From: Oscillospiraceae bacterium
GTDB lineage: Bacteria; Bacillota; Clostridia; Oscillospirales; Ruminococcaceae
DNA length: 64,000 nucleotides
NCBI GenBank assembly: GCA_014799395.1
Contig: JAAVID010000013.1
Coordinates: 1-64,000 of the forward strand
Reading direction: 5' to 3'
Shown here: one piece after another, positions 44,275 to 52,929 of the stretch
Layout of the letters: each line of letters starts with the position of its first letter
How positions within the stretch are numbered: the stretch's first letter is position 1
Program-made: the position numbers and the translations under genes
Notes under the pieces: generated by a model
The model's input: the letters and a program-made list of their open reading frames with translations, nothing else
What the model was told of the DNA's origin: nothing
Databases searched by the model: none

Positions 44275-46518
44275 TTATTCCATAAGCTTAAGCTCGTCGG
44301 TATCGAGATAATCCTCGATATACTGCTTTGTAAGCAGCCGGCGAGGAATATAATCGTTGAACTTCCCCGCTATCTCGCAGTTTTCGGGAATTCGGAACGA
44401 GTACTTGTCAGCACCGTTTTCCTTTATTTTGTTCAGCGCGGCTATCAGCGCCTCCCTGCCCATATCGGTCTGAACTTCAATGCACACGGGAATGTAACGC
44501 TGTAACCAGACATTCGCCTGAAATCCGCGCTCGCGAAGCGCGTACAGCAGTGCCATCGTGCCGCGCGTTCCGAGGAACGGGAACACCGCGAAAACCGTTT
44601 CGGAGAGAGGTACGACCACTCTCTCGCCATCGAATACCGTGCCGCCCGTGAGCTCGTTTCCGCTTTCCGTTTCGCCGCTCATTGTCGCGTTTCGGCAGAG
44701 ACGGCGAATATCGTCGAGGCGCTTTCGGGCGCTTTCGTCGAAAAACGCGTACTGCTCGTCGCTGCGCAGGACTTCGAGCATTTTCTTCATCACCTTGGTG
44801 TGAACATATTCGTTGCCCGTGTCCGTCCACATATTCGCTGAGATGCCCTCTATCTTCTTGACGTAGATAGTCTGCTGTTTTTTGTCCAGCTCCGTGACCT
44901 CCCACGCCTGCCCCGCCAGCGCGAACTGCGACTTGGGCGGAAACGGGTTCTGAACCGTGCCGATTATCTCCGCGGACGCGCCGTTTCCCGCGCTGCTGCG
45001 CACAGTGTACTCAACGGGAACGGAGAACACCGCCAGAAACTCGTAATTATTTACGGCGGCTTCTCCCTTTTCGCCGATCATCAGCCCGTCCTCGCCGCGT
45101 TCAAGCTGACCGTTTTCGAGCATATGGCGAAGAAGAAGCAGATAGTCGTCCTTGGAAACGTATCGGAAAACCGCCAGCGTGAGCACCTGCCGCGCGAGCT
45201 CCTTTGGCTGAACCGAGCCGCTCGCCGCCAGTATCGACATAGTCTGATGATACAGCAAACTGTACGGCAGCTTGGGGAGGTACATCGGCTCTACCCACTT
45301 TTCGCGGGTGTACAGCAGTATCATTGCCGCGCACATCACAAGATCCCAGTTGACCTCTTTGTAGAACGTATTCGGCGGTAAACTCATATCCCAGCGGAAC
45401 GCGAAGCGCATTTCGCCGACATCGTCGCCGCGCCGCCCCGTTCGTCCAAGGCGCTGAACCAATCCCGAGACCGTGAGCGGACACCCCGTCTGGACAATTC
45501 GCTCCAGATGTCCGAGGTCGATACCGAGCTCGAGCGTGACCGTCGCTCCCGTACACACGGGCAGCTCGCCGGACTTCATCCGCTTCTCGGCAAATTCCCG
45601 CAGCGCGGGGGAAATATTCGCGTGGTGGACGAGATAGCAGTCGTTGCCGTGGTTTTTTTCGGAAAGCCGCTTCATATGCGCGATGTTCTCCTCGACCTCG
45701 CCCTTGCTGTTGGAGAACAGTATGCACCGCTTGGCGTGGGTGCTTTCGTACAGATACTCGTAATATTGCTCGAGCAGCGTTTTGCTGTCGGAGTTCGGTA
45801 TCTTCTCGGCTAACGGGAAAAACCGAACCGACAGGCGCACCTTGCGGTTTTTATCGTGAACTTTCGGGGTGTTGCAGGGCGCGTTTGTACCCATACAGAG
45901 CCATTTTTCGGCGTTGGTGCAGTCGCCGAGAGTAGCCGAGAGACCAATTCTCCGCGGAACAAAGCCGATAAGCCGCTGAAGCCGCTCCAGTACCGACAGC
46001 AGCTGCAAGCCCCTGTCGTTATCCATAAAGTAATGAACCTCGTCGATAATGACAAAGCGCAGGTCGGAGAACAGGCGGTAGGCGTTGGAGCTGTTGCGCA
46101 TAAGCAGGCTTTCAAGGCTTTCGGGGGTGGTCTGCATTATGCCGCGCGGGTTCTTCACGAGCTTCTTTTTCGCGGTGGGAGACGCGTCGCCGTGCCATTT
46201 GGTGACGGGAATGTCCGCTTCCTCGAGCAGCTCCTCCAGCCGCTCGAACTGGTCGTTTATCAGCGCTTTCAAAGGAGAGACGTACAGCGCGCCCACGCTT
46301 CCCGAGGGGTTCTCCCAGAGCTGCGTTATCACGGGGAGAAACGCGGCTTCGGTCTTGCCGCTCGCCGTTCCCGAGGTGAGCAGAAGATTATCGTCGGTGT
46401 CGAAGATTATCTCCGCCGCCGCGACCTGAATATCGCGAAGCTCCTCCCACTTGTTGCGGTAGATGTAGTCCTGAATAAACGGCGCTAATCTGTAAAAAAT
46501 TTCATTGTTACTGCTCAT
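44275..46518 (-). CDS. DEAD/DEAH-box helicase, Lhr/BrxHII-like
   Basis: A superfamily 2 helicase of about 747 residues. Q-motif region RDIQVAAAEII, Walker A LTSGTASGKTEA, motif Ia YVSPLKALINDQ, DEVH in VIIDEVHYF, SATLG, and motif VI QRLGRTGRRGD. A large C-terminal part of about 300 residues resembles the Lhr-like helicases that accompany BrxD ATPases. It probably unwinds or remodels nucleic acid. The start at 46518 follows GAGG; an extended frame upstream overlaps the small gene's terminator and is unlikely. Last gene of a minus-strand cluster with MntA/HepT and a BrxD-like ATPase. Confidence 0.85.
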   Translation of the reverse strand: MSSNNEIFYRLAPFIQDYIYRNKWEELRDIQVAAAEIIFDTDDNLLLTSGTASGKTEAAFLPVITQLWENPSGSVGALYVSPLKALINDQFERLEELLEEADIPVTKWHGDASPTAKKKLVKNPRGIMQTTPESLESLLMRNSSNAYRLFSDLRFVIIDEVHYFMDNDRGLQLLSVLERLQRLIGFVPRRIGLSATLGDCTNAEKWLCMGTNAPCNTPKVHDKNRKVRLSVRFFPLAEKIPNSDSKTLLEQYYEYLYESTHAKRCILFSNSKGEVEENIAHMKRLSEKNHGNDCYLVHHANISPALREFAEKRMKSGELPVCTGATVTLELGIDLGHLERIVQTGCPLTVSGLVQRLGRTGRRGDDVGEMRFAFRWDMSLPPNTFYKEVNWDLVMCAAMILLYTREKWVEPMYLPKLPYSLLYHQTMSILAASGSVQPKELARQVLTLAVFRYVSKDDYLLLLRHMLENGQLERGEDGLMIGEKGEAAVNNYEFLAVFSVPVEYTVRSSAGNGASAEIIGTVQNPFPPKSQFALAGQAWEVTELDKKQQTIYVKKIEGISANMWTDTGNEYVHTKVMKKMLEVLRSDEQYAFFDESARKRLDDIRRLCRNATMSGETESGNELTGGTVFDGERVVVPLSETVFAVFPFLGTRGTMALLYALRERGFQANVWLQRYIPVCIEVQTDMGREALIAALNKIKENGADKYSFRIPENCEIAGKFNDYIPRRLLTKQYIEDYLDTDELKLME

Positions 46519-46536
46519 TTTTAACCTCATATTAAA

Positions 46537-46566
46537 CGGCTGCTCTGCGTTCCGGCGGAGCAGCCG
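46537..46566 (-). terminator. Hairpin between the small Pro/Arg gene and the helicase
   Basis: CGGCTGCTC / GAGCAGCCG stem; on the minus strand it is followed by TTTAATAT, a weak terminator or attenuator. Confidence 0.5.
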
Positions 46567-46577
46567 CAATTTAAACA

Positions 46578-46724
46578 TTATTTACGTCCGCAGTCGCAAG
46601 GCGGGTGCGGAGGTCTGCGCCCGGGCTTGTCATGCGGAGGCGGTTTGTGACCGGGTCTGCCGGGCTGCTCGGGCGGACGGCGGTCGGGTCTGCGGTTTGG
46701 ACGTCTGCCGAAAAAGCCAAACAT
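46578..46724 (-). CDS. 48-residue Pro/Arg-rich small protein
   Basis: Begins MFGFFGRRPNRRPDRR and continues with Pro, Arg, Gly and His repeats, ending PPCDCGRK with a CxC. A strong AAAGGAG lies at the right distance from the ATG, and a hairpin follows the stop, which argues that it is translated. Very basic and probably unstructured. No family recognised. It lies between the GNAT and helicase genes in the putative defence cluster. Confidence 0.55.
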   Translation of the reverse strand: MFGFFGRRPNRRPDRRPPEQPGRPGHKPPPHDKPGRRPPHPPCDCGRK

Positions 46725-46771
46725 ATAATTCAGCTCCTTTACCGTATAGTCGGGAATACTCCCGCGCTGTA

Positions 46772-47218
46772 TTATATGCGCTTGACGTATATTCTGCTAT
46801 CGTCACCGTAAATGTCCACGCGGTTTTCGAGGTACGAGTACCCGTACTTTTCGTACAGCCCTATGTGATCCGTGCAGACGTAGACGTTTTTGACGGAATG
46901 TTCGCGGGCTATCTCCTCGCACCGCTCTATCAGCCGCCCGACATAACGGTGACCGCGATACTCGGGGAACGTGTACACAAAGCCTATCCACGGATACAGC
47001 GACTTATCGTCGATACAATCGTTTCGCGCGAACGTTACAAACGAGACGAGCTTGTCTCCGTCGGTAAGCAAAAGCAAAATGCCGTCGCCGAGCATTTCAA
47101 AGAACGTTCCGTTTTCCAGAAATCCCGTCAGCGTCGGAGCCGCGCGCCAATCGCTTTTTTTGATTTCGGCAAGCCAATGCTCTTTTTTATCGCTTTCAAA
47201 ATAATTTATTATTTTCAT
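46772..47218 (-). CDS. GNAT family N-acetyltransferase
   Basis: A 148-residue GNAT. Acetyl-CoA motif A is FPEYRGHRYVGRLIERCEEIA at about residues 90-110, motif B the VCTDHIGLYEKYGYSYLE segment. The substrate is unknown. It lies 6 bp after the BrxD-like gene on the same strand, so it is co-transcribed. A modifier of a toxin or of a small molecule is possible but not shown. Confidence 0.82.
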   Translation of the reverse strand: MKIINYFESDKKEHWLAEIKKSDWRAAPTLTGFLENGTFFEMLGDGILLLLTDGDKLVSFVTFARNDCIDDKSLYPWIGFVYTFPEYRGHRYVGRLIERCEEIAREHSVKNVYVCTDHIGLYEKYGYSYLENRVDIYGDDSRIYVKRI

Positions 47219-47224
47219 AAATCC

Positions 47225-48538
47225 TCACAAATCAAAATCCTCAAACCCGTCCGTCTTTTCGGATGGGTCTCCCTCGCCGTCGGCGAACTTGAACTCCTCC
47301 TCGCCCATAAGCTCCGGGAGCGTTTTTTCGGGGTGCTGATACGCGATATTCAACAGCTCTATGAAGTCGCGGATCATCTCGCGCGGGGTGACGTTGGTCT
47401 GCGCCCCGACGCGCTCGAATTCCGCCTTGACGAAGTAGATCCTGTCCTCCAGCGTTATCTTGGGCTCGTAATCGTACAAAAGCGCGTGTATCTCGGAGAG
47501 CTTTTCGGTCAACACCGTCAATTCCTCATAAGACAGCGGATTGAGCCTTATTATCGGCGCTAACATATCGTGGGTCTCGTCCGTCGCGTAACGACCGCGC
47601 TCCAGTCGGGAACGCAGCGCCTCGTAGCTGAACACCCCTCGGCGCGTGTCCTCAACGCACTGCGGAGTGCCGCCCATAATAATTCCGAGGTGCGAGGCTT
47701 TGCCCTGCATTGCGTCGTTGTACATCATCAGTATTTTTTCGTAGTTGTTCTGGCGCGTTACCGAGTTGGATATTTTCATTATATTGACAAGCTCGTCTAT
47801 CATTATTACCAAGCCCTTGTAGCCCGCGTTCACAAGAAACGCGGTCATCAGCTTGATGTAATCGTACCAGTTGTCGTCCGAGATTATGACGTTTACGCCT
47901 AAATCCTGCTTTGCCTCGGTCTTGGTGGAATACTCGCCGCGCAGCCAGCGGACGGCTTTGCTTTGCCGCTCGTCGTTTCCGTCGCGGAACGCCTTATAAT
48001 AGGTGATCATCACCGCCGCGAAGTCAAAGCCGTGAACCATATCCTCCAAGCCGTTTATTTTCGCGTAGATACGCTTTTCGACCTCGGTATCGAAGAACGT
48101 GTTGTCGGGAGACATTCCGTCCGCGATGACCTCGCCGCGCACGCCGTTTATCCACTTTTCGAGTATCAGCGAGAGCGCGCCGCCGTCGGGCTTAGCCTTA
48201 ACGGAGAGCGAGCGCATAAGCTCGCGGTAGGTCGCGAGACCCTGACCCTTTGTGCCCATAAGTCTGCGCTCGGGCGAAAGATCGGCGTCGGCGGAGGCGA
48301 AGCCCCTGTCCATTACGTGCTGGCGCATAGTCTGTATCAGGAAGCTCTTACCGCTGCCGAATTTTCCGACGATAAAGCGGAAGAACGCGCCGCCGTCCTC
48401 GGCTATCGCGACGTCATGGAGCAGGGCGTTTATCTCGTCGGTGCGCCCGACTGCGATATAACCAAGCCCCACGCGCGGCACAACTCCGCCTTTCAGCGCG
48501 TTGATAAGCCCCGCAGCTATTCTTTTTGGAATCTGCAT
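47225..48538 (-). CDS. BrxD-like ATP-binding protein (DUF2791 type)
   Basis: A P-loop ATPase of about 437 residues. It opens with KRIAAGLINALKGGVVPRVG then YIAVGRTDEINALL, Walker A IVGKFGSGKSFL, ADADLSPERRLMG, GQGLATYRELM, and Walker B LVIMIDELVN. This is the 'BREX system ATP-binding' BrxD/DUF2791 pattern, commonly paired in Firmicutes with an Lhr-like helicase, as here. The ATG at 48538 after AAAGG is preferred; an ATG at 48580 overlaps the hepT stop and cannot be excluded. No PglZ, PglX or BrxC gene is nearby. Confidence 0.82.
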   Translation of the reverse strand: MQIPKRIAAGLINALKGGVVPRVGLGYIAVGRTDEINALLHDVAIAEDGGAFFRFIVGKFGSGKSFLIQTMRQHVMDRGFASADADLSPERRLMGTKGQGLATYRELMRSLSVKAKPDGGALSLILEKWINGVRGEVIADGMSPDNTFFDTEVEKRIYAKINGLEDMVHGFDFAAVMITYYKAFRDGNDERQSKAVRWLRGEYSTKTEAKQDLGVNVIISDDNWYDYIKLMTAFLVNAGYKGLVIMIDELVNIMKISNSVTRQNNYEKILMMYNDAMQGKASHLGIIMGGTPQCVEDTRRGVFSYEALRSRLERGRYATDETHDMLAPIIRLNPLSYEELTVLTEKLSEIHALLYDYEPKITLEDRIYFVKAEFERVGAQTNVTPREMIRDFIELLNIAYQHPEKTLPELMGEEEFKFADGEGDPSEKTDGFEDFDL

Positions 48539-48569
48539 AATTATCAAACCTTTTCCGATTATTTCCGAA

Positions 48570-48914
48570 TTAAATTTCATTCAGTATCTGCTTTACATTC
48601 TCAACAAACGGCTCCATTTCTTGAAATACGATCTCGACGATCATTTCCCAGTTGATACCGTCGTAATCATGCACCAGCCTATGCCGCAGACCCGAGACCT
48701 TGTTCCAGATAATGTCCGGATACTGCTGCTTTAGCTCGCTGCTCAGATTGTAAACCTGCTCTCCGATATTGTAAAGCGGTGTAGTGACAGCCCATTGCAA
48801 AAAGCCGTCGTTCAGCAGCTGTTCTTTTGTAATGTTTCGTTGTTTTATTTGAACTTTAAGTTCATTCCAGACAGCCGCTATCTTTTTCAGGCGCTCTTCA
48901 TCCGTTTTTTTCAC
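48570..48914 (-). CDS. hepT: HepT-like HEPN RNase toxin
   Basis: A 114-residue all-alpha HEPN protein. The RNase motif Rx4HxY is complete in RHRLVHDYDGI near residue 78. HepT proteins cleave RNA when not neutralised. It overlaps the preceding mntA gene by four bases (ATGA) and its stop reaches into the region before the BrxD-like gene. With MntA it forms a type VII toxin-antitoxin pair in which the antitoxin AMPylates the Tyr of the HEPN motif. Confidence 0.85.
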   Translation of the reverse strand: MKKTDEERLKKIAAVWNELKVQIKQRNITKEQLLNDGFLQWAVTTPLYNIGEQVYNLSSELKQQYPDIIWNKVSGLRHRLVHDYDGINWEMIVEIVFQEMEPFVENVKQILNEI

Positions 48915-49204
48915 GCGATGCGCACCCCCTCGCGAAGAATATTTTGATAGAGCTCCGAATTTTTATTGACCTCGCGTATCTCAAATGCGTCGACATTTTT
49001 TTGAGTAAGTTCACGCAAGTCCTCGCCGAGCGCTAAAATATCGGTCAGATGAAAGCTATCGCCGCCAACTATGATAACATCAATGTCCGAATCCTCGTCT
49101 GCTTCGTTACGCGCATAAGAACCGAACAGAATGGCATACTCCGCGTTATACTTAACGAGCATAGCTTTTATATAGCGCTCAATCTCCTGCCGTGTAAGCG
49201 TCAT
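48911..49204 (-). CDS. mntA: MntA-like nucleotidyltransferase antitoxin
   Basis: 97 residues of the minimal nucleotidyltransferase fold. The active-site motif is LFGSYARNEADEDSDIDVII, a standard GSx(10)DxD. It is the antitoxin of the HepT/MntA pair and is expected to transfer AMP to the toxin Tyr. Start after GGAGG. It lies 22 bp after the exporter gene on the same strand. Confidence 0.87.
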   Translation of the reverse strand: MTLTRQEIERYIKAMLVKYNAEYAILFGSYARNEADEDSDIDVIIVGGDSFHLTDILALGEDLRELTQKNVDAFEIREVNKNSELYQNILREGVRIA

Positions 49205-49226
49205 AGCGAAACCTCCTTTATCCCGA

Positions 49227-50978
49227 TTATCCCTCTTGTCTGGAGCGTATCAGCTCCGCGTAAAAGCCGTTTTTCTCCATAAGCTCGGAATGTGTTCCCT
49301 GCTCGACTATATGCCCCGATTTCATTACCAGTATGCAGTCCGCCTCTCTGATAGTCGAGAGCCTGTGCGCCACAACAAAGCTCGTTCTGCCCTGCATCAG
49401 CTTATCGAACGCGTTCTGTATCTTCATTTCGGTGCGCGTATCGATCGAGGACGTGGCTTCGTCAAGTATCAGCATGGGCGGCAGCGAAAGCATTATCCTC
49501 GCTATCGACAGCAGCTGCCGCTGACCCTGCGACAACTCCGCGTCGTTGGTTATTACCGTATCGTAGCCCTGAGGCAGACGTTTGATGAAGCTGTGTGCGT
49601 GGGCTGCCTTGGCGGCGGCGGTTATCTCCTCCAACGTCGCGTCGGGCTTTCCGTAGGCGATATTGTCGCGAACCGTGCCGCGGAATACCCAAGTCTCCTG
49701 CAATACTATGCCGAAATTGCTCCGCAGACTGTTTCTCGTGATGTCCTTGACGGGCAGTCCGCTTACCGTTATCTCGCCGCTCACAACATCGTAAAAGCGC
49801 ATTAACAGATTGATAAGCGTGGTCTTTCCGCAGCCCGTCGGTCCCACTATCGCGATATGCTGACCGCTCTTTACGTCAAGGTCAAGGTTCTCGATAAGCG
49901 GCTTTTCGGGAACGTAGGAGAACGATACGTCCTTGATTTGAACGCGCCCGTCGCACTTTTCGAGCACCCTTTTGTCCTCGTCGGAGCTTTCGGGCTGCTC
50001 GTCGATAAGCGCGAATATTCTCGAAGCCGATGCCAGGGCGTTCTGAAACTCGGTAACAACTCCCGATATTTCGTTGAACGGCTTGGTGTACTGGTTCGCG
50101 TACTGCAAAAAGCAGCTGAGGTCGCCGACCGTGAAGCCGCCCGACACCGCCTTGACCGCGTTCAGCGCGCCGAATACACCTACTCCCGCGTAAACGAGAG
50201 AGTTCACGAAACGGGTACAGGGATTTGTGAGCGCCGAGTAGAACTGCGCTATACGACCGCAGACGTTCAGCCGCTCGTTTATCTCGCCGAACCGAGCCTC
50301 GGCGGTCTTTTCAAAGCCGAACGCCTTGACGAGCCGCTGACCGCCGATATGCTCGTCGATATAGCCGGTAAGCTCGCCCTTTATCGCGGACTGCTCCTTA
50401 AACTTGTTGAAGCAGAGCTTGGAAATTATCGCCGCGACCGCGAACGACAGCGGCGTAATGCAGACCACGACAAGCGTTATCTGCCAGTTGAGCCTTGCCA
50501 TAAATACCAGCGTGCCGATTATCGTGACAACGCCCGTGAAAAGCTGCTGAAAGCCCTGCAATAAGCCCTCGCTCACCGCGTCAACGTCGTTGACTACGCG
50601 GCTGATAATGTCGCCGTGGGAGTTCGCGTCGATAAAGCTGAGCGGCAGGTGCTGCAAATGCGCGAAAATGTCCGCGCGGAGCTGCTTTACGGTCTTGTGA
50701 GTTATCTTGTTCGTCGAGAAATACATCAGCCATTGCAGCAGCGCGACCGCGGGAATTACCGCCGCTATAGTTATCAGAATGGGCATCATGCTTTCAAAGT
50801 CTACGCCGTTATCGACAATACAATCGACCGCCCTGCCTATCAGCACGGTGGTGTACAAGGACAGCAGAACGCTCCCCGCCGCGCATATTATCGCCAGCAC
50901 TACAAGAGGTATCTGCCCTTTCATATAACGCAGAATACGCCCGAGAGCGCCTTTTTTAGTCAGCTTTTTGTTATCCAT
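49227..50978 (-). CDS. ABC transporter half-transporter 2 (permease plus ATPase)
   Basis: 583 residues, type I exporter. Six-helix membrane domain at about residues 20-320, then an ATPase with Walker A GPTGCGKTT, signature LSQGQRQLLS and Walker B MLILDEATSSID. The signature and DEATSS are intact, so this is probably the fully active half. The start overlaps the stop of the partner gene (ATGGATAA). The pair likely forms a heterodimeric multidrug or lipid exporter. Confidence 0.9.
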   Translation of the reverse strand: MDNKKLTKKGALGRILRYMKGQIPLVVLAIICAAGSVLLSLYTTVLIGRAVDCIVDNGVDFESMMPILITIAAVIPAVALLQWLMYFSTNKITHKTVKQLRADIFAHLQHLPLSFIDANSHGDIISRVVNDVDAVSEGLLQGFQQLFTGVVTIIGTLVFMARLNWQITLVVVCITPLSFAVAAIISKLCFNKFKEQSAIKGELTGYIDEHIGGQRLVKAFGFEKTAEARFGEINERLNVCGRIAQFYSALTNPCTRFVNSLVYAGVGVFGALNAVKAVSGGFTVGDLSCFLQYANQYTKPFNEISGVVTEFQNALASASRIFALIDEQPESSDEDKRVLEKCDGRVQIKDVSFSYVPEKPLIENLDLDVKSGQHIAIVGPTGCGKTTLINLLMRFYDVVSGEITVSGLPVKDITRNSLRSNFGIVLQETWVFRGTVRDNIAYGKPDATLEEITAAAKAAHAHSFIKRLPQGYDTVITNDAELSQGQRQLLSIARIMLSLPPMLILDEATSSIDTRTEMKIQNAFDKLMQGRTSFVVAHRLSTIREADCILVMKSGHIVEQGTHSELMEKNGFYAELIRSRQEG

Positions 50979-52728
50979 TATCGGCGCCCCCCTCGTTCTC
51001 CTGCTCAAGCAGTTCTTCCTCGGTGTACTGCGTAAGGCATATCTCGTGATAGACCTCGCAGGTTTTCAGCAATTGCGCGTGAGTGCCTATGCCGACCGCC
51101 TCGCCGTCGTCCAGCACGATTATTTTATCGGCGTGGCGTATCGAATTCGCTCTCTGCGATACGATAACGCACGTCATCGGCAGCGTTTTCAGCGCCTTGC
51201 GGAGATTTGCGTCCGTGGCGTAATCGAGCGCGGACGAGCTGTCGTCGAGTATCAGTATCTCGGGATCCTGCGCGACCGCTCTCGCTATCGTCAGGCGCTG
51301 CTTCTGCCCGCCCGAGAGGTTCTTGCCGCCCTGCAATATACGCGCGTCGAGCCCTCCGTCGAGGTTGTCCGTGAAGTCCTTTGCCTGCGCTATCTCAAGC
51401 GCCCTTTGTATCTGTTCGTCGGAAATGTCCGTTCTGCCGAGGGTCATATTCTCGCGGAGCGTGCCGCTCAAAAGCTCGGTTTTCTGGGGAACTATACCGA
51501 TAAGCCGTCTCAGCTCCCCGGTCGGGTAGCCGCGCACGTCCGCGCCGTTTACCTTGACCGCGCCGCTGTCGCAGTCGTAGAATCGGCACAGCAGATTTAC
51601 GAGCGTGGATTTGCCCGAGCCCGTACCGCCGATTATTCCAAGCGTCTCTCCCCTGCCGAGCGAGAACGTTATCTTCTCCAACGAATTTTCTCCTCCCACA
51701 TAAGAAAAGCTTACGTTGTCGAATTCTATCGCGGGAGCGTTTTCGTCCCGCTTCGGGGAGGTCTCCGCGCCGACTACCGAGGGCTGCATATCGAATATCT
51801 CATTGATACGCGCCGCCGAAGCCGCCGCCTTTGTGAATATAGTCACGAGATTTGCCACTACCACCAGCGCGAGCGAAATTTGCGTCATATAGTTGACGAG
51901 CGCTATTACCTTGCCCTGCGTCATTCCGTCAACAGCGCCGTCGACAAAGCCGCCGCCGAGCCATACTATCAGCAGATACGCGACGTTCACCGCGATGAAT
52001 ATCGCGGGATTGAGCAAGGCGTTTATTCTGCCCGCCTTGACCGCGAATTTGCGGTATTCCTCGGCGGTTTGTTCAAAGCGCTCCGTCTCGTGCTCCTGCC
52101 GCGAGAACGCTCTTACCACGCGCACGCCGGACAGGTTCTCCCTTGTTATGCGGGAAATGCCGTCAAGCGATCTCTGCTGCTGCTTGAACAGCTTTACCGT
52201 AACGCGCATTATCGGGTACATAACCGCGACTATCGCCGCCATTGCCCCGAGGAATATCAGCGACAGCCGCGCCGAAATGGTAAACGCCATGACCGTCGCG
52301 CCGATGACGAGGAACGGCGCTCTTACCACCAGTCTTATCAGCATAGCCACTGCGGTCTGCACCTGATTTACGTCGTTGGAGATACGCGTGACGAGCGCCG
52401 CCGTACCGAGCCTGTCAAGCTCCTTGTAGGACAGCGTGTTGATGTGCTTGTACAGGTCGTCGCGCAGGCGCGTTCCCACGCCCTGAGAGGCAACGCTTGC
52501 CATATACTGGCAGATAAGCGCGAACGTCAGTCCGCACACCGCCAGAACAACCAGCGTTATCCCGTGCTTCCAAATGTAGTCCGTATCGCCGTTTTTAATG
52601 CCCACGTCGATTATCTCCGCCATAACCAGCGGAACGATAAGCTCAAATACCGCCTCCGTGAATTTGCATATCGGTCCAACGGTCACGTTGAGCTTAAACT
52701 CTTTCAGATACCTTGCCAGCCTGAACAT
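50971..52728 (-). CDS. ABC transporter half-transporter 1 (permease plus ATPase)
   Basis: 585 residues, type I exporter. Six-helix domain at about residues 15-310, Walker A GGTGSGKST, signature LSGGQKQRLT and Walker B ILILDDSSSALD. The usual catalytic Glu after Walker B is Asp here (LDDSSSALD), which is typical of the degenerate-site subunit in heterodimeric exporters. First gene of its unit, with a consensus promoter. Substrate unknown. Confidence 0.9.
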   Translation of the reverse strand: MFRLARYLKEFKLNVTVGPICKFTEAVFELIVPLVMAEIIDVGIKNGDTDYIWKHGITLVVLAVCGLTFALICQYMASVASQGVGTRLRDDLYKHINTLSYKELDRLGTAALVTRISNDVNQVQTAVAMLIRLVVRAPFLVIGATVMAFTISARLSLIFLGAMAAIVAVMYPIMRVTVKLFKQQQRSLDGISRITRENLSGVRVVRAFSRQEHETERFEQTAEEYRKFAVKAGRINALLNPAIFIAVNVAYLLIVWLGGGFVDGAVDGMTQGKVIALVNYMTQISLALVVVANLVTIFTKAAASAARINEIFDMQPSVVGAETSPKRDENAPAIEFDNVSFSYVGGENSLEKITFSLGRGETLGIIGGTGSGKSTLVNLLCRFYDCDSGAVKVNGADVRGYPTGELRRLIGIVPQKTELLSGTLRENMTLGRTDISDEQIQRALEIAQAKDFTDNLDGGLDARILQGGKNLSGGQKQRLTIARAVAQDPEILILDDSSSALDYATDANLRKALKTLPMTCVIVSQRANSIRHADKIIVLDDGEAVGIGTHAQLLKTCEVYHEICLTQYTEEELLEQENEGGADNG

Positions 52729-52830
52729 ATATCCTCCCGATTTACAAGCAAGTATAAATTGTTAATAATATACTTTGTGTAATTTATATCTGCTCCTAAA
52801 TTTATAATTAACAAATCACCCTATCCTATT

Positions 52831-52859
52831 ATTATAATATATTTTTTTTAAATTGTAAA
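52831..52859 (-). promoter_or_regulatory. Promoter for the ABC exporter genes
   Basis: Minus strand: -35 TTTACA (52854-52859), 17-bp spacer, -10 TATAAT (52831-52836). Divergent to the esterase promoter. Confidence 0.65.
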
Positions 52860-52867
52860 GATATTTC

Positions 52868-52896
52868 TTGACATTTCGTCCAAAAAGCGGTAAAAT
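52868..52896 (+). promoter_or_regulatory. Promoter for the esterase operon
   Basis: -35 TTGACA (52868-52873), 17-bp spacer, -10 TAAAAT (52891-52896), 34 bp before the start. Only 8 bp separate its -35 box from that of the divergent exporter promoter. Confidence 0.75.
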
Positions 52897-52929
52897 ATAA
52901 ATAGTTTATTGTTGAAAGGAGAATTTTCT

